Assembly (NCBI GenBank): GCA_037039685.1
Contig: JAWNGF010000004.1
Coordinates: 186,001-250,000, forward strand
Reading direction: 5' to 3'
Length of the DNA stretch: 64,000 nt
Origin: Ceratobasidium sp. AG-K
Lineage: Eukaryota; Basidiomycota; Agaricomycetes; Cantharellales; Ceratobasidiaceae
Every line of letters begins with the position of its first letter. The first letter of the stretch is position 1. A program made the position numbers and the translations under genes. Below the pieces are notes generated by a model. That model searched no databases and was not told where the DNA came from. It was given only the letters and a program-made list of their open reading frames with translations. This document shows positions 35,548 through 45,788 of the stretch, in pieces.

Positions 35548-38437
35548 ATGACCATCGAAAACGGTCTATATACCATTCGACTCACTGACGTGAAGTTGAA
35601 TATTCAAGTCCATGGTGATTTGCCAGCCCGCCTCGCTCCTTATGACCCAGGAAACAGGAATCTGAAGGCATGCTCGTCGCAAAGGCGTTACGATGTTGCT
35701 AATATCTACGTATTGGTTTGAATAATAGTTCAGGATCGTGTTGGTCAAGGGCTCTAAGGACGAGTACCATATCACTAGTCCGGATGGCACTCGCAGTCTT
35801 ACCCATGGGTCTGGCGGTACTCATGACCAATATGGAAACGGGTACCTCAAGCTTAAGGTGGGCGACGAGAACACCAAGTGGGTTATAGAGGAGTCCAATA
35901 AGGGATGCCGGTTGGTTTTCTGACAAACTTCTGCGAGCATTGTTTTAACTGTCTTCTTCATCTGGAAGGATAAGCACAGTAGTAGATTATGGAGAAGCTG
36001 TAGGTCGGGTAAAGCTGTTCATCGATTCCGATCATCAGCAGGGAAACGTGAGCTGTTTTCTTCTATGCCTTACGATTAGAGACTCACTTTGATATAGGTA
36101 TATCCGTATCCCGAAGATAAGGTTGGATATTCTCATCTGTCTTCAAACTGATTCTGTATTTCTAACATCGTTGCATTTTTAGCAGAGCAGCGGGTGTTAC
36201 TGGCAGTTCGAAGCGACAAAACCTTCGAGGACAGGCACATTTGAGGAAAACTACTTTACTATGACCGTGGAGGAAGCTGCCAACTGCAAGTCCGGCGAAG
36301 AGCCCGACATCATTATTGTCGGCTCTGGAATTGGCGGAGGTGTCTTGGCGAATGACCTCTACGATACGAACCAGAAGCTTGGCAAACCAAAGAAGATTCT
36401 TCTCCTCGAAAAGGGCGGCCTCGTCTTCCATTCGCATTGTCTCAATACTGCTCGTCCCTCTGGTCTTGCCAACGATCGTGGTCAGCAAAACGACTCGTTC
36501 TTCCACAAACTTAAGCAGGACTTCAAGTTCCATTCTGACGTCGACACTAACGATTGGAAGGGCGGCGCAATGTACAATCTTGGCGGTCGTAGCGCTGCTT
36601 GGGGCTTGTTCGCTCCCCGTGTCCACGACGAAGTCCTCAAGCAACGGCTTCCCGCAGATATTTCCAAGGATATGAACCAGTACTACCGCAAGGCCGAGTG
36701 TCTGATGCTACTTTCTACACCCGAGACCAAGAGGTCCCACCACACATCATGGATCGCTTGAACATTCACGGTAGCAATGATAAAGCTGGATTGTTAAACA
36801 GCAATGTCCAGTGGCAGTGGGGCCGCATCTCATCCGAGTTCCGCGACGAGCGCAACTTCGACTTTGCCGAGGGCGCATATAGTACGATCGACAAAATCCT
36901 CGAGATCGCCATGAGCAAACCCGAAGGGGGCGAGCACCCGGACTTCAAGGTCGTCCTTAACGCCGATGTTCGCTCTCTCACTTTTGCCGACCCTAATCCC
37001 AAAGACAACAAGCGCGCCGTCAATGGAGTTGTGGTCAAGGACTCCAACGGCGACCACCACTGCATCAAAGTGAAGACTGGCGGCAGCGTTATCCTTAGCG
37101 CCGGGAGCGTCGACTCTCCGTCCATTTTGCTTAGGAGCCCACAGGTCGGCCACGACAAGCTCCGCCAGAACCGAGGACTCCGGTTGACGGACCACGACAT
37201 CATGTTCTATACTAGGTCCTTCCGCCACACCGATCCTAAGCTTCGGGAGGAGTACGGGGCAATGAAGCTACAAAGCTACGCCAACATTCCTGACCGAAGT
37301 GCCAGTGGTAGCCACTCCCGTTACCTCCTGAACATGTCCGTCGACGCCTCCTCGTTCCTTCCTAGGGGTGCAGCGCCGGATGACAGTCTCTCTCAGTTCA
37401 TCTTCGTCGTTATGACACAGAGCAATCTTGCGGATGAGAGTAACATTACGCTTGATCCAGCGACGGGTAAAACCGAGGTGGAGCTAGCTAGTGGGGGATC
37501 CAAGGTCGAGATCATTGGCGGCGAGCCCAAGGTCATGATAGTTCGAGGGGACCAGGCGTCTGAAAGCCAGGAACAAGCTATGCAAAAGCTAGTGGCTGCA
37601 TCCATGGACGCTCTTATAGAGGCGGCGAAGATCGAGTTCGATGGGTTCGATTGTACCAAGCCGATTCCGCATAGCGAGATCAAGTTGAAGACCCTCCAGC
37701 TAGGCGGAGTGGCGCACGAACTTGGGACTCTCCCTATCGACAATTCAGCCATCCAGCGCAAGGAGAAAGGGTGTCTCAACGATAACCTCCAGTTTTTGTC
37801 TGACGAGTACGAGGGGCTCTACGTCTGCGACCTTTCGATCTTCCCTTGGTCGCCTGCGGCTAATCCTACTCTCACTCTGGCTGCGCTCGCTATCCGTCTC
37901 TCCCGTCACTTGTTAGGACGAGCGACTTGCGTTGATGAAGATGGCAAGGTTTGCGCCGCTGCCGGCACGGATGGGGAGATTTGCGTGGTCAATCACTCCG
38001 GGGAGAAGGTCAAGGTGTGGCTGACCCATCGTCTTCCCGGGGATGTCAAAGGAGGGGAGACCGATGTCCCGTACGTTATCAACCCTGGTCGCTCGAAGAC
38101 TTGGAAAAATATGCCCGCGATCGTCCAGGGCCTATTCGTATACAAGGTTGACCTGGTGAAGCAGCAACGGGGGAAGGATTTGGAGAACGAAAAGAAAGAC
38201 CAGGAAGCCGACAACAAGGCGCTTCAGTCAGCTACGAACCGGGATACGAAGAGGGCGATCGAGAGGCGAATGGAGAAGAGGGAGGAGAGGATCAAGATGG
38301 CGGAAAATCTAGTAGGGCGGACGGGCCAGGGCTCGGACGAGTTCATCACGACTCCGGTCCTCGTGAACGTGAAACCCGGAATAAACTCGATTCAGCACGA
38401 CGCTCGGGATGGCGTGGTCGTTATTCATCGTGCTTGA
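35548..38437 (+). pseudogene. Beta-trefoil / GMC-type flavoprotein, copy 3, frameshifted
   Basis: The gene starts at ATG 35548 with a diverged trefoil-like domain (M-T-I-E-N-G-L-Y-T-I-R-L), retains the 24-nt microexon (36098-36121, V-Y-P-Y-P-E-D-K) and enters the main exon at 36183 (C-Y-W-Q-F-E, then V-G-S-G-I-G-G-G). From about 36315 on it is nearly identical to copy 2. Near 36743 one base is missing compared with copy 2 (plus-strand CCCACCACACATC against CCCACCAACACATC). Reading therefore stops at 36761, and the rest of the GMC domain continues open in another frame to TGA at 38437. As written the gene is broken after roughly 290 residues, inside the FAD-binding half. It may be a new pseudogene or a consensus error. 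The first intron probably uses a GC donor (uncertain). Head-to-head with DyP 2. Confidence 0.78.
36098..36121 (+). other. 24-nt microexon of trefoil/GMC copy 3
   Basis: Flanked by GATATAG on the left and GTTGGA on the right. It has the same length, phase (0) and position (just before the Q/C-x-W-x-F-E closing strand) as the microexons 3559-3536 and 11463-11440 of the paralogs, although the encoded residues differ. This homology shows the intron plan predates the divergence of the lectin-like domains. Confidence 0.7.
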
Positions 38438-39015
38438 ATACCTGTACAGGGATTCGGAATGGTGGTTGTATGTTGTGCAATACTTGAATAATGAATTTTT
38501 GAACAGTTACTCAACGGTCGCTCGGGGACCCAGTTGAAATGCTCTCAGAATTGAGCCAGGAAAAGATGGAGATAGCTTGCAATACTCGTGGATAGTCTAA
38601 GTATTTAAGTATGGAACTGGCTACACGACTAAGCAACATTGACTTTTTCTCACCAATTCTGGTGTCCCATCGTTCGTCTGATATGGTTCTTCAGCCACAG
38701 CTACAGCAGGGTCATCATCACGTACAGCTATGATTTCGAGGCGCAGGTAGATCGTCGCTCATCGCCGCATATACGGTGTGGTCACCAAATGTAAGAAACG
38801 TTGCAATGATCGAAGTTAGGTGCCTTACTGGTACGGGCTAGATGTGATACTGATCTCAGGGCCAATTGGTTTGTCACCCGCGTTCTTATTTGTGAGAATT
38901 TGTTGGACAGAACGGTGATTGCAAGATTATATTTGACTCACCGTGTCTGCCCAACGATATTCACTAAATGTAATTGAGTGAGTGAGCTTCACATGCTGCG
39001 ATATCCGTACAGATG
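36315..39015. repeat. Right arm of large inverted duplication
   Basis: Matches the reverse complement of 8500-11245. It starts at the FAD-motif codons, includes the whole remaining GMC coding part and continues about 580 bp beyond the stop codon. Coding identity is very high; the 3' flank has many small differences. At the far edge similarity fades just where the DyP 1 stop codon lies in the other arm, and no DyP sequence follows here. Confidence 0.85.
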
Positions 39016-39347
39016 TGTGAGAGGGAAGTGAGATCCTAGGCCAGTCCATCGATGCTTGACTGGGTACATGGGCAAGAGTGATTGGCGACATAGAGATATG
39101 GAGTAAGCTGCTGGATAATCGACGATCCAACCTTACCGCTCCAAGCACGCAGATCCGAGGATCAGGAACCGCGAGGATGAATGATGGACAACAGCACATA
39201 AACCGTACCCGATTCATTCTACACTGGTACGCTTGGTAGTTGGACAGGGATCAAGGGCGCACCTGACTCTAGTACTTGTAATGCGATGTCGTCACTTGTA
39301 CCGAAAGATCAGATCTACTAATTCCAATTTCGTTCCCGCTTACACGA
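38438..39347. other. Intergenic, mostly inverted-repeat arm
   Basis: The first 580 bp or so are the duplicated 3' flank shared with 8500-9098. The remainder, up to the stop of the next minus-strand gene at 39348, shows nothing recognisable. Confidence 0.55.
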
Positions 39348-40557
39348 TTAGACAACTTGAAAGAGCAGCCTTTGGAGCAAAATATGGCTATCAGATTTGG
39401 TCCCTCGTCTCTCATGAACTTCGATGAGCACTGGGAAATCATTGAGCATGTTCATGAGTTCCACTGCCCGACCACCAAGTCCAGGTTCGCATTCGTATGC
39501 ATTTTGAAATAATTCCAGTAGATGGTGCGTATGTGCGAGTTCCTCGGAAGAGACCACGTCGGATGTTGAATTTAGACGGGCAAGGAAAAAATCGAAGATG
39601 GGATGGTATGAGCCGATAGGGAGTCCAGTCGTACGAGGAAAGCTGCCGAATGTTTGTCTTTCAGTTTTTTCTGGTCCTTGAATGCTGTCGAGTCGACAAG
39701 AGTGCGGCCCGGGAGAACCTCGAAGCCCTTCGACTGAGCTGGATCAATAAATGCTACACAGGAGTTTAAACAAGCCGCTAGAAACTCAGACCTTTCTCTC
39801 CGCGTGCAACTTCAACACTAGAATTGTGGTCGTCCACCCAAGGCGGTGGCAGGGCCTGTGGGGATGTGGCGGGTGAAATGAAATTGATCGCTAGTTTAGA
39901 ACACTTAGTGGCTTGCCTAATGTTATGTCTATGATGAGGCTAATTCGATCTGGTTGAGTACCCTCAGGCCAGACGTTGGAAACTAGAGCGGCGCCTGTGA
40001 GTTTTTGCGATTGAGCCAGCAAAGGGGCTGTGCCCTTGTGTAACCCAGCTTCTTCCTCGGGTGTGAGATCGGCTTTGTAGAGCGTGTACTTTACAATCAC
40101 ATCCCACCCTCGATCAAGCTCTATAGCGTCTATAATTCGAGCGATACACTTCGGTGGCGAATTCGCTTCAACGCCAAAGTTCGGACATCTGGTGGTCCCA
40201 GCCCCATACAGCGAACTTCAAAAGTAGTATATTGTCCTCCCATAGGGAATCTAGCAGTTCAAACATTAAATGCCAGCCGAGGACGAGACTACATACCGTC
40301 ATGCCAATCACGACACGAGACTGTTGCGGTAAATAATTCCCCTTATTTGACTTAGGGGAGGGTCTCTTTGTCACGTGCGCGTGGATGAAACCTTGACCGG
40401 ACCTGAACTCGACTTCGATATCGAGACCAAAGACGGCAAATTCGAAAATAACACCACTTGGCAGCAAAGCTTCTATCGACATCACAACTTCCCATCGGCT
40501 CGCACGAATTCCTCGCCAACCTGATTGGTCAATTGACTTCGGGTTATCCGAATCCAT
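39348..40557 (-). CDS. Unrecognised protein
   Basis: Family not recognised. A splice-consistent model runs from ATG 40557 (M-D-S-D-N-P-K-S-I-D-Q-S-G-W) through G-F-I-H-A-H-V-T-K-R-P-S-P-K, a short hydrophobic stretch, then (after a 43-nt intron ending 40111) W-D-V-I-V-K-Y-T-L-Y-K-A-D-L-T-P and (after a 71-nt intron) a P-Q-A-L-P-P-P-W-V-D-D exon. The final part, G-L-P-I-G-S-Y-H-P-I-F-D-F-F, leads to TAA at 39348. Composition is protein-like and long frames agree in order and strand. In the last exon a plausible second reading frame overlaps around an A6 run (minus strand, 39670-39665), so either an alternative acceptor or a frameshift is involved. It shares a 104 bp promoter with the MFS gene. 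Confidence 0.5.
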
Positions 40558-40661
40558 GACGTAACATCCACTTGTGGTCAATTGTCCGGTGCCGCCATTG
40601 AGTCGATCAGAGCCAGTTGCAATGTAGACCGGCTTTGCGGGGATAATATTCCATATAACAT
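40558..40661. promoter_or_regulatory. 104 bp bidirectional promoter
   Basis: The start codons of the unrecognised minus-strand gene (40557) and the MFS gene (40662) are 104 bp apart and divergent. No TATA box is evident. The spacing would be larger if the MFS start lies further upstream in an undetected exon. Confidence 0.4.
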
Positions 40662-42990
40662 ATGTTGGTGCGGAGGTGGGTGCGGGGCCCTGCTTTCACC
40701 CACCACCATGACTCGAAACCTCCGCAGGACGACAAGACAGGATTCGAGACCGAACACATCGACCATGCTCCATCTCAATCCTCGCACTCCGGCCAAGCCA
40801 AGGGAGAGGATGCCATCAACCATTGGGCGCCCGACGAGCGCGCAAGGGCAGAGAAGAAACTCGTCCGCAAGCTTGACTTTAGGCTCATGCCCATGATGAT
40901 TGTTATCTTCATTATGAACTACATCGATGTGAGTTACGGCCTATATTTTTATGATTATTGTTCTGATAGCGTATCAGCGTACGGCGGTGACTGCAGCTCG
41001 ATTACGCGGCCTGGAGGAAGACCTTGGCCTCTCAGGTGAGGACCCAGCATCCCAAATCGAAAGTATGGGAATTAACCTCCGAGTGATGTAGACATCCAAT
41101 ACCAAACCGTTCTCGCCATCCTTTACGTCTCGTACTGTACACTTCAAGTCCCTTCAAATATGATTTTGAACAAGGTTTCCCGTCCATCACTCTATATCGG
41201 TGGATGCGTCGTAGCTTGGGGTTTGGTCAGTGCCCTCACTGGAGTATGTAGCAAGTGTTACCGATCGTTATCTCCCTTGTTACTGACTAAGACTTAGATT
41301 ACACATAACTTCGCGGGGATAGCTGTTTGCCGCGTGTTCATCGGTGTTCCCGAAGCGGCGTTCTATCCCGGAGCTATCTATCTCCTATCGCGCTGGTATA
41401 CCCGCAAAGTTTGTCTCGCCCTCGCTTATTTGATCGAGAGTCTCACATCTACTCTGCAGGAGCTAGCGTTCAGGTCAGCCCTGTTGTATTTCGGCCTTCT
41501 TGTTTCCAACGCTTTCGGAAGCGTGAGTAATCCCGCAATTCTACTCATGGAACACGATTAACATTTAGTAGTTGATGGCGGCCGGAATCCTGGGTGGTAT
41601 GCAAGGAAAGCGAGGGATTGCAGCCTGGCGCTGGTTATTCTACATCGAGGTGAGTATGTTCTGTTCTTGTCAATCAGTTCGTATTCAAACTGGTGTGGCA
41701 GGGAGCGATCACTATTGCAATCGGGTTTATTTCAATGTGCGTCTCGTCTGGGGTTAACGTCCCGAATAATGATGTTAATGCAAAAATTTATAGGTGGATA
41801 CTTCCCGATTACGTGGGTGACACAGTGTTCTTTATAGTAACGCGTACTAAACATCAATCTAGCCGCACAATACCCGCTGGATCAAGGTACCCAGCGCCGA
41901 CTGGCTCAAGCCCGACTTGCGGAGGATGCGGCTGAGGCAGATGAGGACGGAGAGGGGGATTCGTGAGTAATTGAAGTTGTGCCACACTCATTTCCTGACC
42001 CTGGATTCAGAGCCTTTGCTGGATTGATCATGGCACTCAAAGATCCTAAAGTTCCAATTTTTGCCGTTATGACCTGCTCTCAACTGCTTGGTTTGAGTTT
42101 CGTGAACTTCTTCCCAACGTGAGTGCTACATCCGTGACAATCTGCTTTATGCTAATTATTTCGTAGTTTGACGGCTACTCTCGGATATAACACTACTGTT
42201 TCGCTTCTCCTCGCCGCGTCAGTATACAATGTGTTTTCTTTACTATTCCATCTAACCTTTTATTGGTAGACCGCCTTGGATCTTCTCTGCGATCGTTTGC
42301 CTTACGAATGCCTGGCACGCCGATAAGTCCGGCGAACGATTTTTCCACATCGCGGGGTGGTGGTGGGTTGTCGTTGTCGCATACATTATTGCGTTAAGCA
42401 CAATGACAACTGCGGCGAGATACGTTAGCATGTTCTTGATGGCCTGTGGTTATGCTGGTTAGTCACAATTTCCTCAACTGGAGTCTCATTGCTCACTTTG
42501 GGATAGGCTTCGCGTTGACCCTTGTGTGGGTGAGTAATGCGATTCCGAGACCACCCGCAAAGAGAGCTGCCGCAATTGGAATTGTCAACGGCTGTAAGTA
42601 ATTCTCCCATCGGCCGCAAAAATCGGTGCTTATCCGCCCGACATCAGTCGGCAATATCGGAAACCTCATAGGGTCGTTCGTGTGGAAAGCACAGTGGAGC
42701 CCCAAGTATCACCAATCAATGATTGTCGGAATCGCGACTCTTGTATTGAGCAGCGCCTTGGCATTTGGTGTGTAGTTTATTGGATCTCGTCAGAAGTTTC
42801 TTACAAGGTGCAATTAGTCATCCGTACATTACTGATTCGCGAGAACCGAAAGATGGACCAACAGGATCTGGATGCGCTTGAAGGAGAAGGTGGAGGAGAC
42901 TCAGAACGCGTACGAGAGGCGGCGAGACTGGAGGGAATTAGCATCGAGGAAGCCATTCGGAGGAGGAGAGGGTTTAGGTATTTGTACTAG
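40662..42990 (+). CDS. MFS transporter, anion:cation symporter (Dal5/Tna1-like)
   Basis: A multi-exon gene ending TAG at 42990. Exon 1 is 40662-40928 and exon 2 is 40978-41035; later introns are short GT..AG. The spliced start of the transporter reads N-Y-I-D then R-T-A-V-T-A-A-R-L-R-G-L-E-E-D-L-G-L-S, the signature first loop of the Dal5/Tna1 family. It is followed by Y-Q-T-V-L-A-I-L-Y-V-S-Y, E-A-A-F-Y-P-G-A-I-Y-L-L-S-R-W-Y, and paired hydrophobic helices in two halves around a charged central loop. Twelve transmembrane segments are expected. The family imports organic anions such as allantoate, nicotinate, pantothenate or other carboxylates by proton symport at the plasma membrane; substrate unknown. 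The C-terminal tail is cytosolic and rich in Glu and Arg. Met at 40662 is the only in-frame Met, and M-L-V-R-R-W-V-R-G-P makes an atypical start. Confidence 0.85.
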
Positions 42991-43188
42991 TATGGGTGCG
43001 GGAAATGTATTAGTATGTAACTTTCTGTCAATCAAACGGAAGACATGAATGTGTTAAAACCGAATTAAGTGACCGGAAGTTTCAAAATTACTGCCAGAGA
43101 GGTACTCGGCATTTTTATCGCGCATATACCCTACGCTCAATCCGATTCTTTCTTTACATTGGCCAATCCTATATACGATAACGGTTTC

Positions 43189-44059
43189 CTAGACCAATCC
43201 ATCCAGCGCCGCCACGGTCTTCCAAGATTCCCGGGAGGTTATCGTCTCCCACCAACGTTTCACACTCGGCTGGCTATCAAATAGACCCGGCTCATAGCGT
43301 TCTAGCGCCTTTCCGTACGGGATGTGAAATAGGTCTGCGAGAGTGAACGTCTAGCGGGCCGTGAGCAAGCATTCATCAACAAGAAGGAGAAGAATAATGC
43401 ACCTCTCCGGCAAGGTATGACTGCTTGGACAAGATTCGCTCGTAGCCTTCAAACTTAAGCAGCAAAGTTTTCTTAAACTTTCCAATCGATTCCTGGTTTG
43501 GCTCGCGCCCTTCTAGCCGGCAGATATCGAAACAACATTAGCTCCGTCAGGGCGACGAAGAAGGTAGCCCTACCAAGAGTGTAAATTCTCGAGATAAACA
43601 CCGCTGGCAGATGGATCAAAGATTGAATATTCGATACTCGCCGCTTGCTCAAACCGACCATACGCCGCGAAGTCTGAGGTGGGGGGAACAAGGCCAGACG
43701 CGTTGCCATACTTGTTGACGAGATACCTAGCAATGGCTCTCGACTCGAAAACCTGAGTTCCGTCCTCGTCCTATATTACAGCCCGAGTTACATCCATGGG
43801 TCTGAGTGATAATAAAAATACATACAATAAGGACTGGGATGGCACCAAAAGGTTGCTTGGTTGCAATCCAGTCGGGATCCTTGTGTTCGCCTTTGAGGAG
43901 GTCGACGGTTAGAATCTCGTACTCGATACCCAGCTCGTGGCAGGTGGTGAGTACGCGCTTGGTACAAGTGGACATTGCCGTCTATGAAGGGCTTGTTAAG
44001 AAATAGAGGGAGGGTGTAAGCGTCTGTTCGCAACGTACGCCGTAGACCTTGACGACCAT
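43189..44059 (-). CDS. Glutathione S-transferase, phi-like (GST-a), possibly damaged
   Basis: The first exon encodes M-V-V-K-V-Y-G (ATG 44059); the second S-T-C-T-K-R-V-L, then K-Q-P-F-G-A-I-P-V-L (cis-Pro, GSH-binding), D-E-D-G-T-Q-V-F-E-S-R-A-I-A-R-Y-L (GSH-binding E-S). The helical C-terminal half is Y-E-R-I-L-S-K-Q-S-Y-L-A-G-E and T-F-T-L-A-D-L-F-H-I-P-Y-G, ending TAG at 43189. The fold and motif order match fungal/plant phi-type GSTs, cytosolic enzymes that conjugate glutathione to electrophiles. At the third intron the acceptor expected from GST-c reads CCG instead of AG (near 43518), so a normal splice would need a different acceptor and lose about eight residues. It may still be functional or may be decaying. 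It belongs to a local GST family with the loci at 47730, 49208 and 55380. Confidence 0.7.
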
Positions 44060-44192
44060 CTTGAGCAGATGATCCTGTAGTAATAACCCTCGTGGGGAAT
44101 CGAGCGAATCGTGAAGGGCAGTGTTTTGGTACGAGCTATTTAAGCCTCACGAACGCCTAAGCAGGCCGCGATGCGTTAGTAATTTAGCCGCG

Positions 44193-44302
44193 ATTTTCGC
44201 ACGCTTCATACTCATATCTATTGAGTCCCTACCCGACTCACAGTTTTAAGACTTCATGCCCATGGCGTAATCCAGTGCGAATCAGCGCGCGTGAAGCAGC
44301 GT
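44193..44302. repeat. Direct repeat unit 1 (about 110 bp)
   Basis: Begins ATTTTCGCACGCTTCATA and ends GTGAAGCAGCGT. It matches 44383-44494 with only a few substitutions and a two-base insertion. A short motif CGTTAGTAATTTAGC also occurs just before unit 1 (around 44174) and just after it (around 44300), suggesting the repeated block is larger than the two strongest units. Confidence 0.85.
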
Positions 44303-44382
44303 TAGTAATTTAGCGCGCTGGACTAGTCGCTGGCTCGCTACTGAACCCTTATATTAGTAGTGGAGTATGAGTATTTGAACAA

Positions 44383-44494
44383 ATTTTCGCACGCTTCATA
44401 GTCATATCTATTGACTGTCCCTACCCGACTCACAGTTTTAAGACTTCATGCCCATGGCGTAATCCAGCGCGAATCAGCGCGCGTGAAGCAGCGT
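44383..44494. repeat. Direct repeat unit 2 (about 112 bp)
   Basis: Second copy of the unit at 44193-44302, in the same orientation, 190 bp further on. Shared core: ACTCACAGTTTTAAGACTTC and the following CATGCCCATGGCGTAATCCAG. No ORF or terminal inverted repeat is visible in the unit. Confidence 0.85.
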
Positions 44495-44816
44495 CAAATC
44501 ACCGACACGTAAAAGTGACTCTACATGTTTACCCTTAACCTTCAGAGCAAGCGTGAATAAAACTAAGCCTCAGTGCACTCTTCGCTTTCTGGTACACGCA
44601 TATATGGTCAGTTGGTGGCATACCACTAAGCACAGGCACAGCTGGGGAGTCCTGAACGAAAGCGACGGGGAGTGAGGGAACCGAGGCGCGAGTAAGCGCG
44701 AAGGCACGTAGTTGGTGCAACCAAGCTCTTTAGTGTTCCTTCTCATTGTACCCACCCACCGTAAGTTACTACCATCTACCTTGCATTCCAAATCTCACAT
44801 AATACTTTAGTTCATA

Positions 44817-45497
44817 ATGCCCGGACGCGCAGGACTGAACATCGAAGGCAGGAACGAGTCCTACTGGTTCAAGGGCGACCAATACGTTCGCTTCAAGTGG
44901 ACTCATGGCACGACCGACGGCGAAGTCATCACCTATGGTCCCACTGCCATCTGGAAGGAGTGGCAGTCGCTTAAGTCCATCGGCTTCAAGCAGATCGATG
45001 CCATCATCCCTCTCCCTGACAACACTGCCTACTTCTTCTCCGGGACACAATATTGTCGCATCAAGTACTTCGTCGGTGCACCCGGCGACCACCTCATCGG
45101 ACCCGTGCACAAGATCACTGACGGCTGGCCGTCGCTCAAAAAGGCGGGCTTCGAGACGATCGATGCGGCAATTCCAGCGCCTGGTCGCGAAGGTCAGGTA
45201 TACATTTTTAGTGGTGAGAAGTACTGCCGCGTGAAGTTCAAGCAAGGCGTCATTGAAGACGAGTTGATCGACGGTCCAAAGGCGATCTCAGCCGGCTGGC
45301 ATAGCTTGCCTTCCGGGTTCAAGTCGATCGATACTGCTATTCCTAATCCCGGAAACGGTCAAAACGCGTACATGTTCTCCGGGGGCAAGTATGTGCAGCT
45401 GAAGCTGAATGTCGGGAACCCCGTGGACGAGGTGATCAGCGGAGAAAGGGATGTGGCGCCATACTGGCCAGCTCTGCACAAGGCTGGGTTCTACTAA
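44817..45497 (+). CDS. Hemopexin-repeat protein
   Basis: Intronless frame of 226 residues from ATG 44817 to TAA 45497, with no signal peptide. It is made of four hemopexin-like repeats of roughly 50 residues, each with a D-A-x-I/D-T-A-I motif (I-D-A-I-I-P, I-D-A-A-I-P, I-D-T-A-I-P) and an aromatic F-S-G-x-x-Y-x-x-x-K/R strand (F-F-S-G-T-Q-Y-C-R, I-F-S-G-E-K-Y-C-R, M-F-S-G-G-K-Y-V-Q). This predicts one four-bladed beta-propeller and nothing else. Stand-alone hemopexin propellers occur as plant seed albumins (PA2 type) that bind polyamine or heme, and as fungal lectin-like proteins. Ligand here unknown. The absence of any protease domain rules out a metalloprotease. It lies between a GST gene and the retroelement remnant. 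Confidence 0.85.
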   Translation: MPGRAGLNIEGRNESYWFKGDQYVRFKWTHGTTDGEVITYGPTAIWKEWQSLKSIGFKQIDAIIPLPDNTAYFFSGTQYCRIKYFVGAPGDHLIGPVHKITDGWPSLKKAGFETIDAAIPAPGREGQVYIFSGEKYCRVKFKQGVIEDELIDGPKAISAGWHSLPSGFKSIDTAIPNPGNGQNAYMFSGGKYVQLKLNVGNPVDEVISGERDVAPYWPALHKAGFY

Positions 45498-45788
45498 ACT
45501 CCGAGTGTATCTACTGTACCCGAGCGTTTGCTAGTTTCTGTGACCGAATTGAAATTAAAGTATAAATACCAATCCATAGAGAGCGACTTTGAATTGATGT
45601 AGCGATGCGAGGGTACTGTGGGGGAAGTTGGCAAGTATTTGGTAAGCCGGAGAAGCGCCTATCAATTTGTCGACGGTTATATTTTCTTTCCATCCATCGT
45701 TAGAGCGCAGCAACCAAGGTACACCTTTTCCTTCCCCCCTTTTTTTTGATATCTCATTAATCTCTTGTACATCCACGTTCATTATTAG

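Larger units (their letters stand above)
44060..44816. other. Intergenic with tandem direct repeats
   Basis: This stretch holds the GST-a promoter (a TTAAATAG box about 75 bp from its ATG) and the 5' flank of the hemopexin-type gene. Its middle is occupied by two directly repeated units of about 110 bp, described separately. Confidence 0.6.

Noticed and set aside
36162..36644. Long antisense frames over the GMC genes (also 10308-10773, 36766-37228, 2241-2924)
   Set aside because: They are shadows of the GMC coding exons caused by G/C-rich third positions; the same shadows appear in all copies and carry no domain.
36599..38437. Annotating the second half of trefoil/GMC copy 3 as a separate gene
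   Set aside because: Its first 50 codons are out-of-frame GMC sequence; alignment with copy 2 shows a one-base deletion instead.
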